From an uncultured Bacteroidales bacterium (GTDB taxonomy: Bacteria; Bacteroidota; Bacteroidia; Bacteroidales; WCHB1-69): a DNA stretch of 64,000 nucleotides. The DNA lies in assembly GCA_947169105.1 (NCBI GenBank), contig CAMVOL010000002.1, forward strand, positions 1-64,000, read 5' to 3'. Below, piece after piece: positions 16,183 through 25,548 of the stretch; positions within the stretch are counted from its first letter, which is position 1, and every line of letters starts with the position of its first letter. The position numbers and the translations under genes are program-made. Below the pieces are notes generated by a model, which had not been told where the DNA came from, made no database searches, and worked only from the letters and a program-made list of their open reading frames with translations.

Positions 16183-17313
16183 CTATTTCACCATCACTTT
16201 GCGGGTGAGGACGCGGCCGTTGGCAAAAGTGACGCTGACGGTATAAAGACCTTCGCTGTAGCTGCTGACCGGAATATCAGTACTTGTGGTGGAAACCATC
16301 ATCTGTCCCAGTGCATTGTACACCTGAATGTTGGTGATGTTTTCAGCTTCCACATGAAGCATGTCCTTGGTAGGATTGGGGTAAACGTTCACCGTCGGAA
16401 AGGCGATTTCGTCCACGGAGGTCGGTCCCATGCAGGAGGCGAAGAAGTTGTAAATTTCGGTGGCGTAGTCGATGTCATTGTTGGGGGTGTAATACCAGTC
16501 GTGGTCGCCGCCCGTCACCTTGATAAGGGCGGTCTTTGTGCCATCGGTTCCACCTTCATAGAGATCCTTCTCAAAAGTAAGGCCGTCGCTGACATTGTCA
16601 GGATAGTCAGTATGAACCGAGGTTGCGGAACACTGGTTGTAGTTGCGCCAGTATTCGACAGTGGCTTCCGCGCCAAGACCGACACTGACATATCCCATAT
16701 AACTGGCGCTCTCGTACGTTACAGTCTGATCGGCAGTACCATGGATATGCATTGCACTTACGTGTCCGACAGGAGTGGCATCGGCGATGGCGTTGCCGAT
16801 GGTGCCACTTACGGAGGCGATGGCTTTGATACGATCACCGTGCTCCATCGCCATACGGTTTGCCATAAAGCCGCCCATAGAAAAGCCCGTGCAGAACACA
16901 TTGTTCTGGTCAATGCTGTAGCTATTGATGAGTTCGTCAAGAATGGCCATCATCAGACCCGAGTCATCGATGTTGCTATTTACAGACATGCTTCCGATAC
17001 TCACCCCTGAATTCCATGCGGATGCAGACTGACCCATAAGGGTGGCATCCATTGCTTGCGGGGTAATCACAATCCAGCCGTGCGCATCGGCAATTTGCTT
17101 GAAGCCGGTGTAGTTGAATATACTGCTCATATTGTCGCCAAGTCCGTGGAAGACAAACAGAACGGGAGCCGGATTGCTGACATTGGCCGGCACATACTCA
17201 ATGTACTGGCGTTCGTTGTCCCCCCATGTGATCGTTTTGGTGGTTTGTCCGCTTTGGGCAAAAACAGAAAGACAGAAGCAAACTGTCATCAAAAGGGTTA
17301 AAAGTTTTTTCAT
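16183..17313 (-). CDS. T9SS-secreted PHB-depolymerase-family esterase, short form
   Basis: A 376-residue secreted alpha/beta hydrolase. Signal peptide from the ATG at 17313 (MKKLLTLLMTVCFCLSVFAQ). The esterase domain to about residue 285 shows an oxyanion segment FVFHGLGDN, nucleophile elbow GFSMGG, acid in HIHGTADQT and histidine in GGDHDWYY. It belongs with LpqC/feruloyl-esterase-like PHB depolymerase proteins, so it may cleave plant-wall or polyester esters; the substrate cannot be read from sequence. A T9SS type A tail (VNVYPNPTKDMLHV) follows. It is a tandem paralog of the gene at 17364, with a 50-base gap and no separate promoter seen, so the two are probably co-transcribed. Confidence 0.85.
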   Translation of the reverse strand: MKKLLTLLMTVCFCLSVFAQSGQTTKTITWGDNERQYIEYVPANVSNPAPVLFVFHGLGDNMSSIFNYTGFKQIADAHGWIVITPQAMDATLMGQSASAWNSGVSIGSMSVNSNIDDSGLMMAILDELINSYSIDQNNVFCTGFSMGGFMANRMAMEHGDRIKAIASVSGTIGNAIADATPVGHVSAMHIHGTADQTVTYESASYMGYVSVGLGAEATVEYWRNYNQCSATSVHTDYPDNVSDGLTFEKDLYEGGTDGTKTALIKVTGGDHDWYYTPNNDIDYATEIYNFFASCMGPTSVDEIAFPTVNVYPNPTKDMLHVEAENITNIQVYNALGQMMVSTTSTDIPVSSYSEGLYTVSVTFANGRVLTRKVMVK

Positions 17314-17363
17314 AATGGTGATTTTTGTGAATAAATATAATTCTTGTAAAACTGGTCGGTTCA

Positions 17364-19340
17364 TTATTCCTTTATTACTTTTCCGATGGCGACGGACTTC
17401 CCATCCTTCACCACTTTCACAACATAAACGCCGGCGGCGTAATGCGACAGGTCGATTTGGGTTCTTTCGCCCGTGACGGATATAACCTGTAACCGCTGGC
17501 CATAGATGTCAAAGATTTGGATTTCAGGGGACAGGGGACAGGTTTCAGGTGTCAGTTGGAGGGTGACGATGCCGTTGGTGGGATTCGGATAGATTTGGAG
17601 ATGGGCCGTTTCGTAATGGATGATGCCGATAGTGTCCGTCGGAATCGTGTCGGTTGAAGTCGTGTCCGTCGGAACTGTGTCTGTAACTGTGACGGTGGCG
17701 AGGGCTTCGGAATCGCACAATCCATTCGCGACAATAATATTATAAGTAGTTGTTTCTTCGGGTGTTACGGTAATGGAGGGGGTCGTATCGCCTGTGTTCC
17801 ACAGGTACGTCCAGTCGGGGTTTTCTTCTACCGAAAGGGTGGTGCTTTCGCCTTGTTCCACATCGGTGTCGCCACTGATGGTGACGGACGGACGCTCAAC
17901 GACGGTGACGGTGACGCTGTCCGTTGCGGAACACCCATACTGGTTCATCCCTGTCACGATGTAGGTACCTGTTTCTGTAACAATGATTTCGGCAACATTA
18001 TCGGTAGTGTTCCATGCGTAAGTAGTTGCCCCTGAAGCTGTAAGGGTGGTGCTATCCCCCTCACAGAAGGTGGTGGCGCCGCTAATGGTGATGGTGACGG
18101 TCATGGTGTCGCAGGGGGTGGTGAAGCTCACCTCTTGCCCGTAGGCAGTCCCCATACTGTTGGTGGCGTATGCCCGCACGTAGTAGGTGGTGTTAGGGGT
18201 CAGTCCGGTGAGGCTGCTGGTGAAAGCACCTGTGCCGTTACCGTCGGTGGTGTAGTGCGAATAGGCAAGGGTCGGGTTGTGCAGGGTTCTCCAGCATACG
18301 CCGCGTGCGGTCACGGGCGAGCCGCCGTCCGAGGTCACTTCGCCACCGCAGGTAGCGGAAGTGGACAGAAGGTTCGTAATGGTGTCCGTAGTGACGGTCG
18401 GGAGGGAGTCCGCCGCAACGGTGGGCGTTTCAAGGCAGGAAGCGAAAAAGTTGTAGATTTCAGTGGCATAGTCAATGTCGTTGGCGGGGGTGCTGTACCA
18501 CTCGTGATGCCCGTTAGTTGTCTTGATGAAAGCGGTCTTGGTGCCGTCAATGCCGTCCTCATAGAGGAACTTCTCGAAGGTCTTGCCGTCGGCCATCAGG
18601 TCGGGATAGGAGGTATAAACGGGAGTCTCGGAGCACTGGTTGAAACTGCGCCACCATTCGACGGTGGCTTCTGCACCGAGACCGAGACTTATGTGGTTTC
18701 CAAGCAGCGGGAATCCGGCATTGTTGTACGTAATGGTATCGTCGGCAGTGCCGTGGATATGCATGGTACTGATATGTCGGACAGGGGTGGTACTGGTGAG
18801 TTCATTGCCGATGGTGCCATTTACGGAGGCGATGGCCTTGATGCGGTCCCCATGCTCAATGGCCATCCGGTTCGACATAAAGCCGCCCATTGAGACACCG
18901 GTGCAGAAAATAGCGCCCTCATCAATGTTGTAATGCGCGATAAGATCGTCAAGTATGGCAAACACCAACCCGGGGTCGTCCACGTTCTCTTGGAGTACAT
19001 CATGAAGAGCTCCCACAGAGGCACTGACCCCCGCATTCCACGTGCTGCCCATATTGTATAGATTGAGGACTCTGTAATCCAACGCTTGCGGGCATATCAG
19101 AATCCATCCGTGTTCGTCAGCAATATTGTAAAATTTACTGACTTCAAAAAAATAATTCATCGTCTTGCCCACCCCGTGAAAACCGAAAATCACTGGAGTA
19201 GGTATGCTGGGATCATAACTGTCTGGAATGTACTCCAAGTACTGGCGTTGCTTGCCCCCCCACGTCATCGTTTTGGTGGTCTGGGCCGTGATGGAGAAAC
19301 AAAGAAACAGGGCTATTAAAAGGGTAAGTGTTTTTTTCAT
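17364..19340 (-). CDS. T9SS-secreted PHB-depolymerase-family esterase with Fn3/Ig-like repeats
   Basis: A 658-residue secreted protein from the ATG at 19340 (MKKTLTLLIALFLCFSITAQ). The esterase domain, about 22-315, has FGFHGVGKT, nucleophile GVSMGG, HIHGTADDT and a histidine in NGHHEWYST. It is followed by an Fn3-like module (SLTGLTPNTTYYVRAYATNS), two PKD/Ig-like modules beginning ISGATTFCEG and ISGDTDVEQG, a Thr/Asp-rich linker and a T9SS type A tail (LQIYPNPTNGIVTLQL). The catalytic domain is close to that of the downstream gene, so this is a duplication in which one copy has gained binding modules. Its tail contains a heptamer array at 17527-17554. The longer upstream reading frame overlaps the promoter and is not used. 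Confidence 0.85.
   Translation of the reverse strand: MKKTLTLLIALFLCFSITAQTTKTMTWGGKQRQYLEYIPDSYDPSIPTPVIFGFHGVGKTMNYFFEVSKFYNIADEHGWILICPQALDYRVLNLYNMGSTWNAGVSASVGALHDVLQENVDDPGLVFAILDDLIAHYNIDEGAIFCTGVSMGGFMSNRMAIEHGDRIKAIASVNGTIGNELTSTTPVRHISTMHIHGTADDTITYNNAGFPLLGNHISLGLGAEATVEWWRSFNQCSETPVYTSYPDLMADGKTFEKFLYEDGIDGTKTAFIKTTNGHHEWYSTPANDIDYATEIYNFFASCLETPTVAADSLPTVTTDTITNLLSTSATCGGEVTSDGGSPVTARGVCWRTLHNPTLAYSHYTTDGNGTGAFTSSLTGLTPNTTYYVRAYATNSMGTAYGQEVSFTTPCDTMTVTITISGATTFCEGDSTTLTASGATTYAWNTTDNVAEIIVTETGTYIVTGMNQYGCSATDSVTVTVVERPSVTISGDTDVEQGESTTLSVEENPDWTYLWNTGDTTPSITVTPEETTTYNIIVANGLCDSEALATVTVTDTVPTDTTSTDTIPTDTIGIIHYETAHLQIYPNPTNGIVTLQLTPETCPLSPEIQIFDIYGQRLQVISVTGERTQIDLSHYAAGVYVVKVVKDGKSVAIGKVIKE
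17527..17554. repeat. GGGGACA/GGTTTCA heptamer array in a T9SS tail
   Basis: Units GGGGACA, GGGGACA, GGTTTCA, GGTGTCA (28 bp). They combine the units of the arrays at 10251 (reverse complement) and 8803. Confidence 0.85.
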
Positions 19341-19375
19341 AAATAATAAGATGGGTGAATGAAAAAACAAGGGTG

Positions 19376-19383
19376 CAAACATA
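19376..19383 (-). promoter_or_regulatory. Promoter -7 box for the esterase pair
   Basis: TATGTTTG on the minus strand, 36 bases before the ATG at 19340. Confidence 0.55.
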
Positions 19384-19451
19384 CAAAAAAACTTAATAGG
19401 TTTTGTTTGTAAAATTTGTTTTATCAGACCCACGAAAAAAATAATTTGGTG

Positions 19452-19459
19452 TACCTTTG
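19452..19459 (+). promoter_or_regulatory. Promoter -7 box for the DPP III-like gene
   Basis: TACCTTTG followed by CCACCC, 16 bases before the ATG at 19476. It rules out the earlier in-frame ATG at 19416. Confidence 0.65.
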
Positions 19460-19475
19460 CCACCCATTTTTATAT

Positions 19476-21500
19476 ATGAATATAGTGTCGCTAATAAAAA
19501 AAACCATCCTGTTTATGAGTGCCTTCCTGCTTGTTGCCGCCTGCTCCAAAAAGCAGGGCGAGCGGCCTGAGGATTTCGCCAACGACACCTTCGAGTTCGT
19601 GGCCGACCGCTTCGCCGACATCGAGATCATGCGCTACCGCGTGGACGGCTGGGACGACCTCTCCCTTCCGCAGAAGGAACTGGTCTATTACCTCTCCGAG
19701 GCCGCCCGCGCCGGACGGGACATCATCTTTGACCAGAATTGCAAATACAACTTACAGATACGTAGTGCGTTAGACACTATCGTCTCCCAGTATGGCGGCG
19801 ACAAAACCTGCGAGAACTGGCAAAAGTTTATTGTCTATGCCAAACGCTTCTGGTTCTCGAACGGGATGCACCACCACTACTCCAACGACAAGTTTTTTCC
19901 CGAATGTCCGAAGGAGTATTTCGGCAAGCTGATGGACAGCACGATGCACCTTGACAAAGCCGCCCGCACCCAGCTTTTGGACATCATTTACAATCCGAAG
20001 GTGGCGCCCAAACGCCTCTCGCAAGACACCGGCAAGGACCTTGTGACCAACTCCGCCGTCAACTTCTACGAAGGGGTCACCCAGAAGGAGGTGGAACGGT
20101 ACTATGCCGACCTGAAGGCCGCGGATACCGGCGCGGATCCGGAACGGCCAGTCGCCTACGGACTGGCCAGCAAGGTGGTAAAAGAGGACGGGAAAGTCAC
20201 CGAAGTGCCTTTCACCGTGCTGTATGCCAAACAGATACAAAAAATTACCTATTGGTTGCAGAAAGCCTCCGAGGTGGCGGAAAATGACGCCCAAAAGGCA
20301 CACATCCAGAAACTCATCGAGTTCTACCGTACCAGCGACCTCAAAACATGGGACGACTACAACATCCTCTGGGCCGAGGACACAAAGTCGGAGGTGGACT
20401 ACGTCAACGGCTTCATTGAGGTCTATACCGACCCGCTCGGACAGAAGGCGACGTGGGAGGGATTGGCCAACTTCAAGGACAAGGTCAGCTCCGAACGCTC
20501 CGCTATCATCAGTCAGAACGCCCAGTGGTTTGAGGATAATTCCCCCATCGACGATATGTTCAAAAAGAAGTCGGTGAAGGGCGTGGAGGCGAAGGCCATC
20601 GTGGTGGCGCAGCTCGGCGGCGACTGCTACCCCGCTACCCCCATCGGCATCAACCTGCCCAACTCCAACTGGATACGGAAAGAGCACGGCTCCAAGTCCG
20701 TCACCATCGAAAACCTGATGTACGCTTACCACAAGGCGGGGATGAAGAACGGGGTGATGCAGGAGTTCTACTATTCTGATGAGGAGATCAAACGTGCCGA
20801 ACGGTACGGCTACCAGACCGACAAGCTGCAGGTGGACCTTCACGAGTGCCTCGGACACGGTTCCGGCCAGATGCTGTACGGCATTGAGGAAGGTGCGCTG
20901 AAAAACTACCATTCCGTCATCGAGGAGGCCCGCGCCGACCTCTTTTCGCTCTACTACATCGGCGACCCCAAGATGGTGGAATTAGGGCTACTCCCCGACA
21001 CCGCCGCGTACAAAGCCTGTTATTACAAGTACATCGTCAACGGGAAGATGCTACAGACCAACCGGATAAAGCTCGGCGACAACTTCACGGAGGCGCACAT
21101 GCAGAACCGCGCCCTCATCACCAACTGGTGTATCGACAATGACTACGACGGGGAAATCTTTGAGGTGGAGACGAGGGACGGCAAGACCTATATCCACATC
21201 AAGGACTACGAGAAACTGCGGAAACTATTCGGCAAGCTGCTGGCGGAAGTGCAGAAGATTAAATCCACAGGCAGCTACGAAGCGGCGAAGGTGCTGGTGG
21301 AACAGTACGGGGTGAAAATCGACAAGAAACTCCACAAGGAGGTCAAAAGCCGCTATGAAAAACTTGACGTGGCACCCTATGGCGGCTTCCTCAACCCCGA
21401 CTTCATCATCGAAAAAGAAGGGGAAACCATTAAAGATATAAAGATTTCGTACCCAACGGATTATATAAAACAAATGTTACAATACGACGCAAAAAATTAG
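19476..21500 (+). CDS. Dipeptidyl-peptidase III-like lipoprotein (M49)
   Basis: A 674-residue zinc metallopeptidase predicted to remove dipeptides from peptide N-termini. The zinc motif HECLGHGSG (HExxGH, unique to family M49) lies near residue 458, and the second zinc-ligand motif EEARAD follows about 25 residues later. An N-terminal lipoprotein signal ending LLVAACSKKQ suggests membrane anchoring outside the cytoplasm, unlike cytosolic eukaryotic DPP III; Bacteroidota homologs commonly look like this. It is transcribed divergently from the esterase pair. A spacer full of short repeats follows, so it is probably monocistronic. Confidence 0.92.
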   Translation: MNIVSLIKKTILFMSAFLLVAACSKKQGERPEDFANDTFEFVADRFADIEIMRYRVDGWDDLSLPQKELVYYLSEAARAGRDIIFDQNCKYNLQIRSALDTIVSQYGGDKTCENWQKFIVYAKRFWFSNGMHHHYSNDKFFPECPKEYFGKLMDSTMHLDKAARTQLLDIIYNPKVAPKRLSQDTGKDLVTNSAVNFYEGVTQKEVERYYADLKAADTGADPERPVAYGLASKVVKEDGKVTEVPFTVLYAKQIQKITYWLQKASEVAENDAQKAHIQKLIEFYRTSDLKTWDDYNILWAEDTKSEVDYVNGFIEVYTDPLGQKATWEGLANFKDKVSSERSAIISQNAQWFEDNSPIDDMFKKKSVKGVEAKAIVVAQLGGDCYPATPIGINLPNSNWIRKEHGSKSVTIENLMYAYHKAGMKNGVMQEFYYSDEEIKRAERYGYQTDKLQVDLHECLGHGSGQMLYGIEEGALKNYHSVIEEARADLFSLYYIGDPKMVELGLLPDTAAYKACYYKYIVNGKMLQTNRIKLGDNFTEAHMQNRALITNWCIDNDYDGEIFEVETRDGKTYIHIKDYEKLRKLFGKLLAEVQKIKSTGSYEAAKVLVEQYGVKIDKKLHKEVKSRYEKLDVAPYGGFLNPDFIIEKEGETIKDIKISYPTDYIKQMLQYDAKN

Positions 21501-21502
21501 GA

Positions 21503-21547
21503 GTTCATCAAGTTCATCAAGTTTATCAAGTTCATCAAGTTTGTAAA
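21503..21547. repeat. GTTCATCAA 9-mer tandem array
   Basis: Five 9-mers: GTTCATCAA x2, GTTTATCAA, GTTCATCAA, GTTTGTAAA, starting just after the DPP III-like stop. Related words recur at 33254-33301. Confidence 0.85.
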
Positions 21548-21570
21548 GTTATGAAGAAAATGTAATACAA

Positions 21571-21627
21571 TGAGAAGCCCTGAAAGGGCAAGAGATAATA
21601 GCCCTACGCGTAAGCGTAGGGGAATAA
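21571..21627. repeat. Double-hairpin intergenic element
   Basis: Hairpin GCCCT-GAA-AGGGC (21577-21589) followed by CCCTACGC-GTAA-GCGTAGGG (21602-21621), with no T run after it. It resembles palindromic spacer elements I recall from other Bacteroidales genomes. Confidence 0.65.
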
Positions 21628-21642
21628 AATAAAGTTTTAATT

Positions 21643-21663
21643 TTTCAAATTTCAATTATCAAT
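21643..21663. repeat. TTTCAAA/T heptamer array
   Basis: Units TTTCAAA, TTTCAAT, TATCAAT directly upstream of the DUF4293 gene; similar to the array at 11630. Confidence 0.6.
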
Positions 21664-21671
21664 TTTAAGGT

Positions 21672-22145
21672 ATGATTCAAAGAGTTCAATCGTTGTTTTT
21701 GTTAGTGGCCGCGGTGGCGGCAATCGCAGTTTTGTTTATCCCTATCGGAAATGTCATTGATTCGACAGGATTCTGTCTGTACCAATATGATGCTTTTTCA
21801 TTAAAAAAGGAGGGGGTCGGAGTATTGAGCACGCTGTATATCGCCCTATTGTGGGGTGTTTCCGCCATTTTGTCATTAGTTACTATTTTTATGTTCAAGA
21901 ACCGTCCGCGGCAGGTGATGATGAACGGCATCAATATGCTGGTCATGCTGGCGGCGTTGGTCACGATGTTGTACATCTATCCGAACCTTGTTTTTGAGAA
22001 ACGTCAAATTGTCACCACCACTTCTGTGTTGGAGTTCAACCGTCTGGTTCTCATTTCGTTAGTTCCGGCTGTATGCCTTTATTTGGCCAATATGTTCATC
22101 AAGAAGGACGAGAAGAAGGTGCGTGCTGCCGACCGTTTGCGGTAA
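21672..22145 (+). CDS. DUF4293 membrane protein
   Basis: A 157-residue protein with four predicted membrane segments and the start MIQRVQSLFLLVAAV that is typical of the DUF4293 family, found almost only in Bacteroidota. The loop after the first segment and the charged C-terminus (KKDEKKVRAADRLR) are also usual. Function is unknown. It is 30 bases upstream of the diadenylate cyclase gene in the same orientation and may be co-transcribed with it. Confidence 0.85.
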   Translation: MIQRVQSLFLLVAAVAAIAVLFIPIGNVIDSTGFCLYQYDAFSLKKEGVGVLSTLYIALLWGVSAILSLVTIFMFKNRPRQVMMNGINMLVMLAALVTMLYIYPNLVFEKRQIVTTTSVLEFNRLVLISLVPAVCLYLANMFIKKDEKKVRAADRLR

Positions 22146-22175
22146 TTGTAAGAAAAAACGTTTTCTATCATAGCC

Positions 22176-22976
22176 ATGGTTGACTTTATACATTTCGGGA
22201 TTGCGGATATCGTTGACATACTGTTGTTTGCGATAATTCTGTACCAGCTATACAAGCTGCTGAAGGGGACGGCGGCCCTCCGTATCGTCTGGACCATCTT
22301 CATCGTGTTCCTGTTGTGGAAGCTGGCGGGTGCGGCTCACCTGCGGCTCATCACGGCGATTATGGGGCAGGTCATCAGTGTGGGTGTCATCGCGCTGATT
22401 GTGGTGTTCCAGCCGGAAATCCGCAAGTTCCTCCTGATGATCGGCAACACGCACATTGTGCGGCTTTTCAGCGGCCGTTTCAGGAAGAATATGACGACCA
22501 CTGCCTTCAAGAACGAGATCAACACGGTGGTGCGTGCGTGCCGCCGCATGTCGGACTCGAAGACTGGCGCCCTCATCGTTTTTGAAAAAGACACCCCGTT
22601 GGACGAGATTATCGCCACGGGCGACAAGATTGACGCGGCCATCTCCCGCGAGCTGATTGAGAACATCTTTTTCAAAAACAGTCCGTTGCACGACGGCGCC
22701 CTGATCATCCGCAACCACCGTCTGATGGCGGCGCGGTGCATCCTGCCCGTCTCCGACCGTGAGGACATCTCGCCCGACCTCGGCCTGCGCCACCGCTCCG
22801 CCATCGGCGTCACCGTCCTCTGCGACGCTATTGCCGTGGTGGTTTCGGAACAGACCGGCAGCATCTCGCTGTGCCAAGGTGGCGAAATCACCCACAACAT
22901 CTCCCCCGTGGTGCTCGAAACCATGCTCAACGACATCTTCCTCAATGAGAAAGAGGAAGAGGGGAAAAAGAAATAA
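22176..22976 (+). CDS. cdaA: Membrane diadenylate cyclase (CdaA type)
   Basis: A 266-residue enzyme that should join two ATP molecules to make cyclic di-AMP. Three N-terminal membrane segments (about residues 9-85) lead into a DisA_N cyclase domain with the DGA motif in [10 protein letters not shown] and the RHR motif in GLRHRSAIG, both needed for catalysis. A short charged C-terminus ends the protein. c-di-AMP commonly controls potassium and wall homeostasis; it is interesting that glmM, a frequent partner of cdaA in Gram-positive bacteria, lies 3.7 kb downstream. ruvB follows after 10 bases, so co-transcription is likely. Confidence 0.93.
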   Translation: MVDFIHFGIADIVDILLFAIILYQLYKLLKGTAALRIVWTIFIVFLLWKLAGAAHLRLITAIMGQVISVGVIALIVVFQPEIRKFLLMIGNTHIVRLFSGRFRKNMTTTAFKNEINTVVRACRRMSDSKTGALIVFEKDTPLDEIIATGDKIDAAISRELIENIFFKNSPLHDGALIIRNHRLMAARCILPVSDREDISPDLGLRHRSAIGVTVLCDAIAVVVSEQTGSISLCQGGEITHNISPVVLETMLNDIFLNEKEEEGKKK

Positions 22977-22986
22977 CCGCAACAAT

Positions 22987-24015
22987 ATGAACGATAACCT
23001 CAACCCATCGAAACAGCGGCTTTCTGCTGCGGAAAAAGAGTTTGAGCGCGCCATCCGGCCGGCCGACTTCCACAACTTCTACGGGCAGGAGCAGGTGATT
23101 GAGAACATCATCGTGTTCGTGCAGGCGGCGAAGGCGCGGAAAGAGGCCCTCGACCATGTGCTGCTGCACGGGCCTCCAGGCCTCGGCAAGACCACCCTCT
23201 CGCACATCATCGCCAACGAGATGGGCGTGAACGTGCGTGTCACCTCCGGCCCCGTCATCGACAAGCCGGGCGAGTTGGCGGGCCTGCTCACCAACCTCGA
23301 ACCCAACGACGTGCTCTTCATCGACGAGATCCACCGCCTCTCCCCCGTGGTGGAAGAGTACCTCTACTCCGCTATGGAGGACTACAAAATCGACATCATG
23401 ATCGAGACGGGCCCGAACGCCCGAAGCGTGCAGATCGCCCTCAACCCGTTCACGCTCGTGGGGGCCACCACCCGCAGCGGTCTGCTTACGGCTCCGCTCC
23501 GCTCCCGCTTCGGCATCAACCTGCGCCTCCAGTACTACAATGCCGAAACACTGGCCAAAATCCTGAAACGGTCGGCAGGCATCATCAAGATTGAAATCAC
23601 CGACGATGCGGCCTACGAGATTGCCCGACGCAGCCGCGGAACCCCGCGTATCGCCAACCTGCTGCTGCGCCGCGTCCGCGACTTCGCCCAGATCAAGGGC
23701 AACGGCACCATCGACTACGCCATCACCCAGATCGCCCTCGCCGCCCTCAACGTCGATAAGGACGGCCTTGACGAGATGGACAACCGCATCCTCGGCACCA
23801 TCATCGACAAATTCAAGGGCGGCCCCGTCGGCCTCACCACCATTGCCACGGCGGTGGGCGAAGATGCCGGCACCGTGGAGGAGGTCTATGAGCCGTTCCT
23901 CATCCAGGAGGGCTACCTGATGCGCACCCCGCGCGGTCGCGAAGTCACCGACCTCGCCTACGAGCACCTCGGAAAAAGCCGCTTCATCATCAACGGACAG
24001 ACAGAACTTTTCTGA
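22987..24015 (+). CDS. ruvB: Holliday junction branch migration helicase RuvB
   Basis: A 342-residue AAA+ ATPase that with RuvA drives branch migration of Holliday junctions. Walker A is GPPGLGKTT, Walker B is LFIDEIHRL, sensor 1 is GATTRSGLL, the arginine finger region is APLRSRFG, and the C-terminal winged helix includes [16 protein letters not shown]. The ATG at 22987 gives the usual RuvB N-terminus ending [11 protein letters not shown]. Longer reading upstream would run into cdaA. Confidence 0.97.
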   Translation: MNDNLNPSKQRLSAAEKEFERAIRPADFHNFYGQEQVIENIIVFVQAAKARKEALDHVLLHGPPGLGKTTLSHIIANEMGVNVRVTSGPVIDKPGELAGLLTNLEPNDVLFIDEIHRLSPVVEEYLYSAMEDYKIDIMIETGPNARSVQIALNPFTLVGATTRSGLLTAPLRSRFGINLRLQYYNAETLAKILKRSAGIIKIEITDDAAYEIARRSRGTPRIANLLLRRVRDFAQIKGNGTIDYAITQIALAALNVDKDGLDEMDNRILGTIIDKFKGGPVGLTTIATAVGEDAGTVEEVYEPFLIQEGYLMRTPRGREVTDLAYEHLGKSRFIINGQTELF

Positions 24016-24048
24016 CCTGTCCTACCTTTACAATGAAATCATAACAAT

Positions 24049-24792
24049 ATGATAAAGAATGTATTAGAAATCATCGGTGAATATTTCCTCTTCCTGAAGA
24101 AGGTGTTCACCAAACCAGCGAAAGCCTCGGAGTTCTTCCGAAAGCTGGTGGACGAGATGAACGCGATGGGGGTCGGCTCCTTGCTGATTGTCTGCATCGT
24201 GGCGGTCTGTATGGGCAGCGTCATCACCACGCAGACGGCTCTGCAGATTGAGAGCCCGTGGATTCCGAAATGGACCCTCGGCTTCACCGTCCGCACCTCC
24301 GTGGTGATGGAACTGTGCCCGACCATCATCACCCTGCTTTTAGTCGGCAACCTCGGTTCGCGCATCACCTCTGAAATCGGCAGTATGCGAGTAACGGAAC
24401 AAATTGATGCCTTGGAAGTTATGGGTATCAATTCCGCCTCCTACCTCATCCTCCCGAAAATCATTTCGGCGCTCTTTGTCATTCCGATGCTCATCATTAT
24501 TGCCATCTTCTTTGCCCTCATCGGCGGCTACATCACCGTCTTGATTACCCATGTGTCGTCTCCGTACGAGTTTGTGGACGGTCTCACCTCCTTCTTCCGA
24601 ATGTACGACTTGGTGTATGTGCTTACGAAGACCACCATCTTTGCCTTCATACTATCTTCTGTATCATCCTTTTACGGATATCGGATTGAGGGCGGTGCCT
24701 TGGAGCTCGGTAAAGCCAACGTGAACGGCATCGTCGTCTCGTCGTTCATCATTCTCGTATTGAATTTGGTCATCACGTCAATAATGCTGTAA
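24049..24792 (+). CDS. MlaE-family ABC transporter permease
   Basis: A 247-residue membrane protein of the MlaE/YrbE family with about five membrane segments and the family-typical GSRITSEIGSMRVTEQIDALEVMGI stretch in its middle. Known relatives form the inner-membrane part of Mla-type phospholipid or lipid transporters between the two membranes. The ATPase gene follows after 3 bases. The MCE-domain substrate-binding subunit (MlaD) is not adjacent, so lipid trafficking is inferred from family. Confidence 0.9.
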   Translation: MIKNVLEIIGEYFLFLKKVFTKPAKASEFFRKLVDEMNAMGVGSLLIVCIVAVCMGSVITTQTALQIESPWIPKWTLGFTVRTSVVMELCPTIITLLLVGNLGSRITSEIGSMRVTEQIDALEVMGINSASYLILPKIISALFVIPMLIIIAIFFALIGGYITVLITHVSSPYEFVDGLTSFFRMYDLVYVLTKTTIFAFILSSVSSFYGYRIEGGALELGKANVNGIVVSSFIILVLNLVITSIML

Positions 24793-24795
24793 GCC

Positions 24796-25548
24796 ATGAT
24801 AGAACTAATCAATGTATCGAAATATTTCGGGGATCGGCAGGTGCTGAAAAGCATCAACACCTGCTTCGAGGACGGCAAGGTGAACCTCATCATCGGGCGC
24901 TCCGGCTCAGGCAAGACCGTGATGATGAAGAACCTTATCGGCCTGCTGGCTCCGGAAGAGGGCGAAATTCTCTATAACGGACGGAATTTCAACCATTTCA
25001 CCGACAAGGAGAAAGAGTCTATCCGCTCCGAAATGGGGATGGTGTTCCAAGGCTCCGCGCTGTTCGACTCGATGACCATCGAGGAGAACGTGATGTTCCC
25101 GCTCACGATGCTCACCTCCCAGAGCTGGAGCGAAAAAATCGACCGCGTGAACTTCTGCCTGAAACGGGTGGACCTCGAAGGCTCCAACAACCTGTTCCCG
25201 GCCGAACTGAGCGGCGGTATGAAGAAACGCGCCGCCATCGCCCGCGCCATCGCCTGCAACCCCAAGTACCTCTTCTGCGACGAACCCAACTCCGGCCTCG
25301 ACCCCAAAACTTCCCTCCTCATCGACGAGCTGATTTTCGAAATCACTCACGAATTCAACATCACCACCGTGGTCAACACCCACGACATCAACTCCGTCAT
25401 CACTATCGGTGAGACCATCTCCTTCATCTACCAAGGCACCCTCGAATGGCGCGGCAACAAGGACAATGTGCTTACCTCCGACAACGAACGGCTCAACGAC
25501 TTCATCTTTGCCCAACCCCTCACCCAACGAATCCGTGATTTGAGTTAA
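24796..25548 (+). CDS. MlaF-family ABC transporter ATPase
   Basis: A 250-residue ATP-binding subunit with Walker A GRSGSGKT, signature ELSGGMKKR, Walker B LFCDEPNSGLD and switch histidine in VVNTHDIN. It pairs with the permease encoded 3 bases upstream. Its stop overlaps the next start (TAATG), so the CvpA-family gene is translationally coupled. Confidence 0.92.
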   Translation: MIELINVSKYFGDRQVLKSINTCFEDGKVNLIIGRSGSGKTVMMKNLIGLLAPEEGEILYNGRNFNHFTDKEKESIRSEMGMVFQGSALFDSMTIEENVMFPLTMLTSQSWSEKIDRVNFCLKRVDLEGSNNLFPAELSGGMKKRAAIARAIACNPKYLFCDEPNSGLDPKTSLLIDELIFEITHEFNITTVVNTHDINSVITIGETISFIYQGTLEWRGNKDNVLTSDNERLNDFIFAQPLTQRIRDLS

